Origin: SAR86 cluster bacterium
Lineage (GTDB): Bacteria; Pseudomonadota; Gammaproteobacteria; Pseudomonadales; Azotimanducaceae
Length of the DNA stretch: 5,848 nucleotides
Reading direction: 5' to 3'
NCBI GenBank assembly: GCA_013204195.1
Contig: JABMOJ010000198.1
Span: 1-5,848, forward strand
The notes below the pieces were generated by a model, which saw nothing but the letters and a program-made list of their open reading frames with translations, was not told where the DNA came from and made no database searches. Positions 5,585-5,848 of this stretch are shown here, piece after piece. Made by a program: the position numbers and the translations under genes. Each line of letters starts with the position of its first letter. The first letter of the stretch is position 1.

Positions 5585-5848
5585 ATGTCGTCAAACCCAA
5601 GTGAGATACGAGTGAATCCAACCGTAAAGCAGGATAAGGACCCAGCTTATGGCTGGATCATGGTGTTGGTTGCCTTTACGCTGAGCGCCTTTGCTTTTGG
5701 TGCTTTAGGCTCGATTTCCGTTTTTCTGAAACCCTTGGCAGAAGAGTTTGGCTGGGGGCGCGGTGATATCTCGTTAGCGTATACAGCGACGGCATTCTCA
5801 TCGGCGTTGTTCGGTATCCTGTGGGGCTATGTTGCGGATCGGGTTGGC
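5585..5848 (+). CDS. MFS transporter, N-terminal part (cut by window edge)
   Basis: An open frame runs from ATG 5585 to the end of the window (88 codons, no stop). After a polar N-terminus of about 20 residues comes AYGWIMVLVAFTLSAFAFGA (first membrane helix, from residue 21), then SISVFLKPLAEEFGWGRGDIS, a segment typical of monocarboxylate/oxalate-formate type MFS carriers. A second helix leads into GYVADRVG, the start of the MFS loop 2-3 motif. It is a different MFS family from the GPH gene at 1644. The ribosome binding site is weak: GTGAG at 5571-5575 is rather far, and a GTG at codon 10 has a similar GTGAG before it, so the true start may be 27 bases later. It could import an organic acid or a substrate of the neighbouring catabolic genes; this is inference. 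Confidence 0.8.
   Translation, partial: MSSNPSEIRVNPTVKQDKDPAYGWIMVLVAFTLSAFAFGALGSISVFLKPLAEEFGWGRGDISLAYTATAFSSALFGILWGYVADRVG

Overview
The window looks like chromosomal DNA from an aerobic gammaproteobacterium, probably marine or environmental. This is inference from protein style, moderate GC and the mix of lipid-catabolism genes with MFS carriers; no taxonomic marker gene is present. It holds four complete genes and one gene cut by the right edge. Most neighbours are divergent or convergent, so the genes look individually transcribed.

Layout from left to right. Positions 1-138 carry two identical copies of a palindromic repeat. A stand-alone SCPx-type thiolase (minus strand, 140-1321) follows. 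A divergent intergenic region holds its promoter and a 14-bp tandem repeat array. Next is a GPH/MelB-type MFS symporter (plus strand, 1644-3209). A convergent, repeat-rich intergenic region (3210-3497) contains a second 14-bp array, a possible terminator, a 14-bp perfect hairpin and a diverged third copy of the left-edge palindromic repeat. A CYP153-like cytochrome P450 (minus strand, 3498-4850) has a good sigma-70-type promoter. A divergent region of about 230 bp leads to a small exported protein of unknown function (plus strand, 5079-5516). The last gene is the start of a second, different MFS transporter (plus strand, 5585 to the edge).

The genes suggest uptake and breakdown of a hydrophobic compound. 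The P450 could hydroxylate an alkyl chain or side chain, and the SCPx-type thiolase could carry out the last step of beta-oxidation on a branched or sterol-like acyl-CoA. The two carriers could move substrates or intermediates. No ferredoxin, ferredoxin reductase, acyl-CoA ligase or dehydrogenase lies in the window, so the pathway cannot be closed here.

The most unusual content is non-coding. One palindromic repeat family starts exactly one base after the stop codons of both minus-strand catabolic genes. Two otherwise different tandem arrays share a 14-bp period and a GC(T/A)TAAG core. I saw no clear defence, mobile or CRISPR system.
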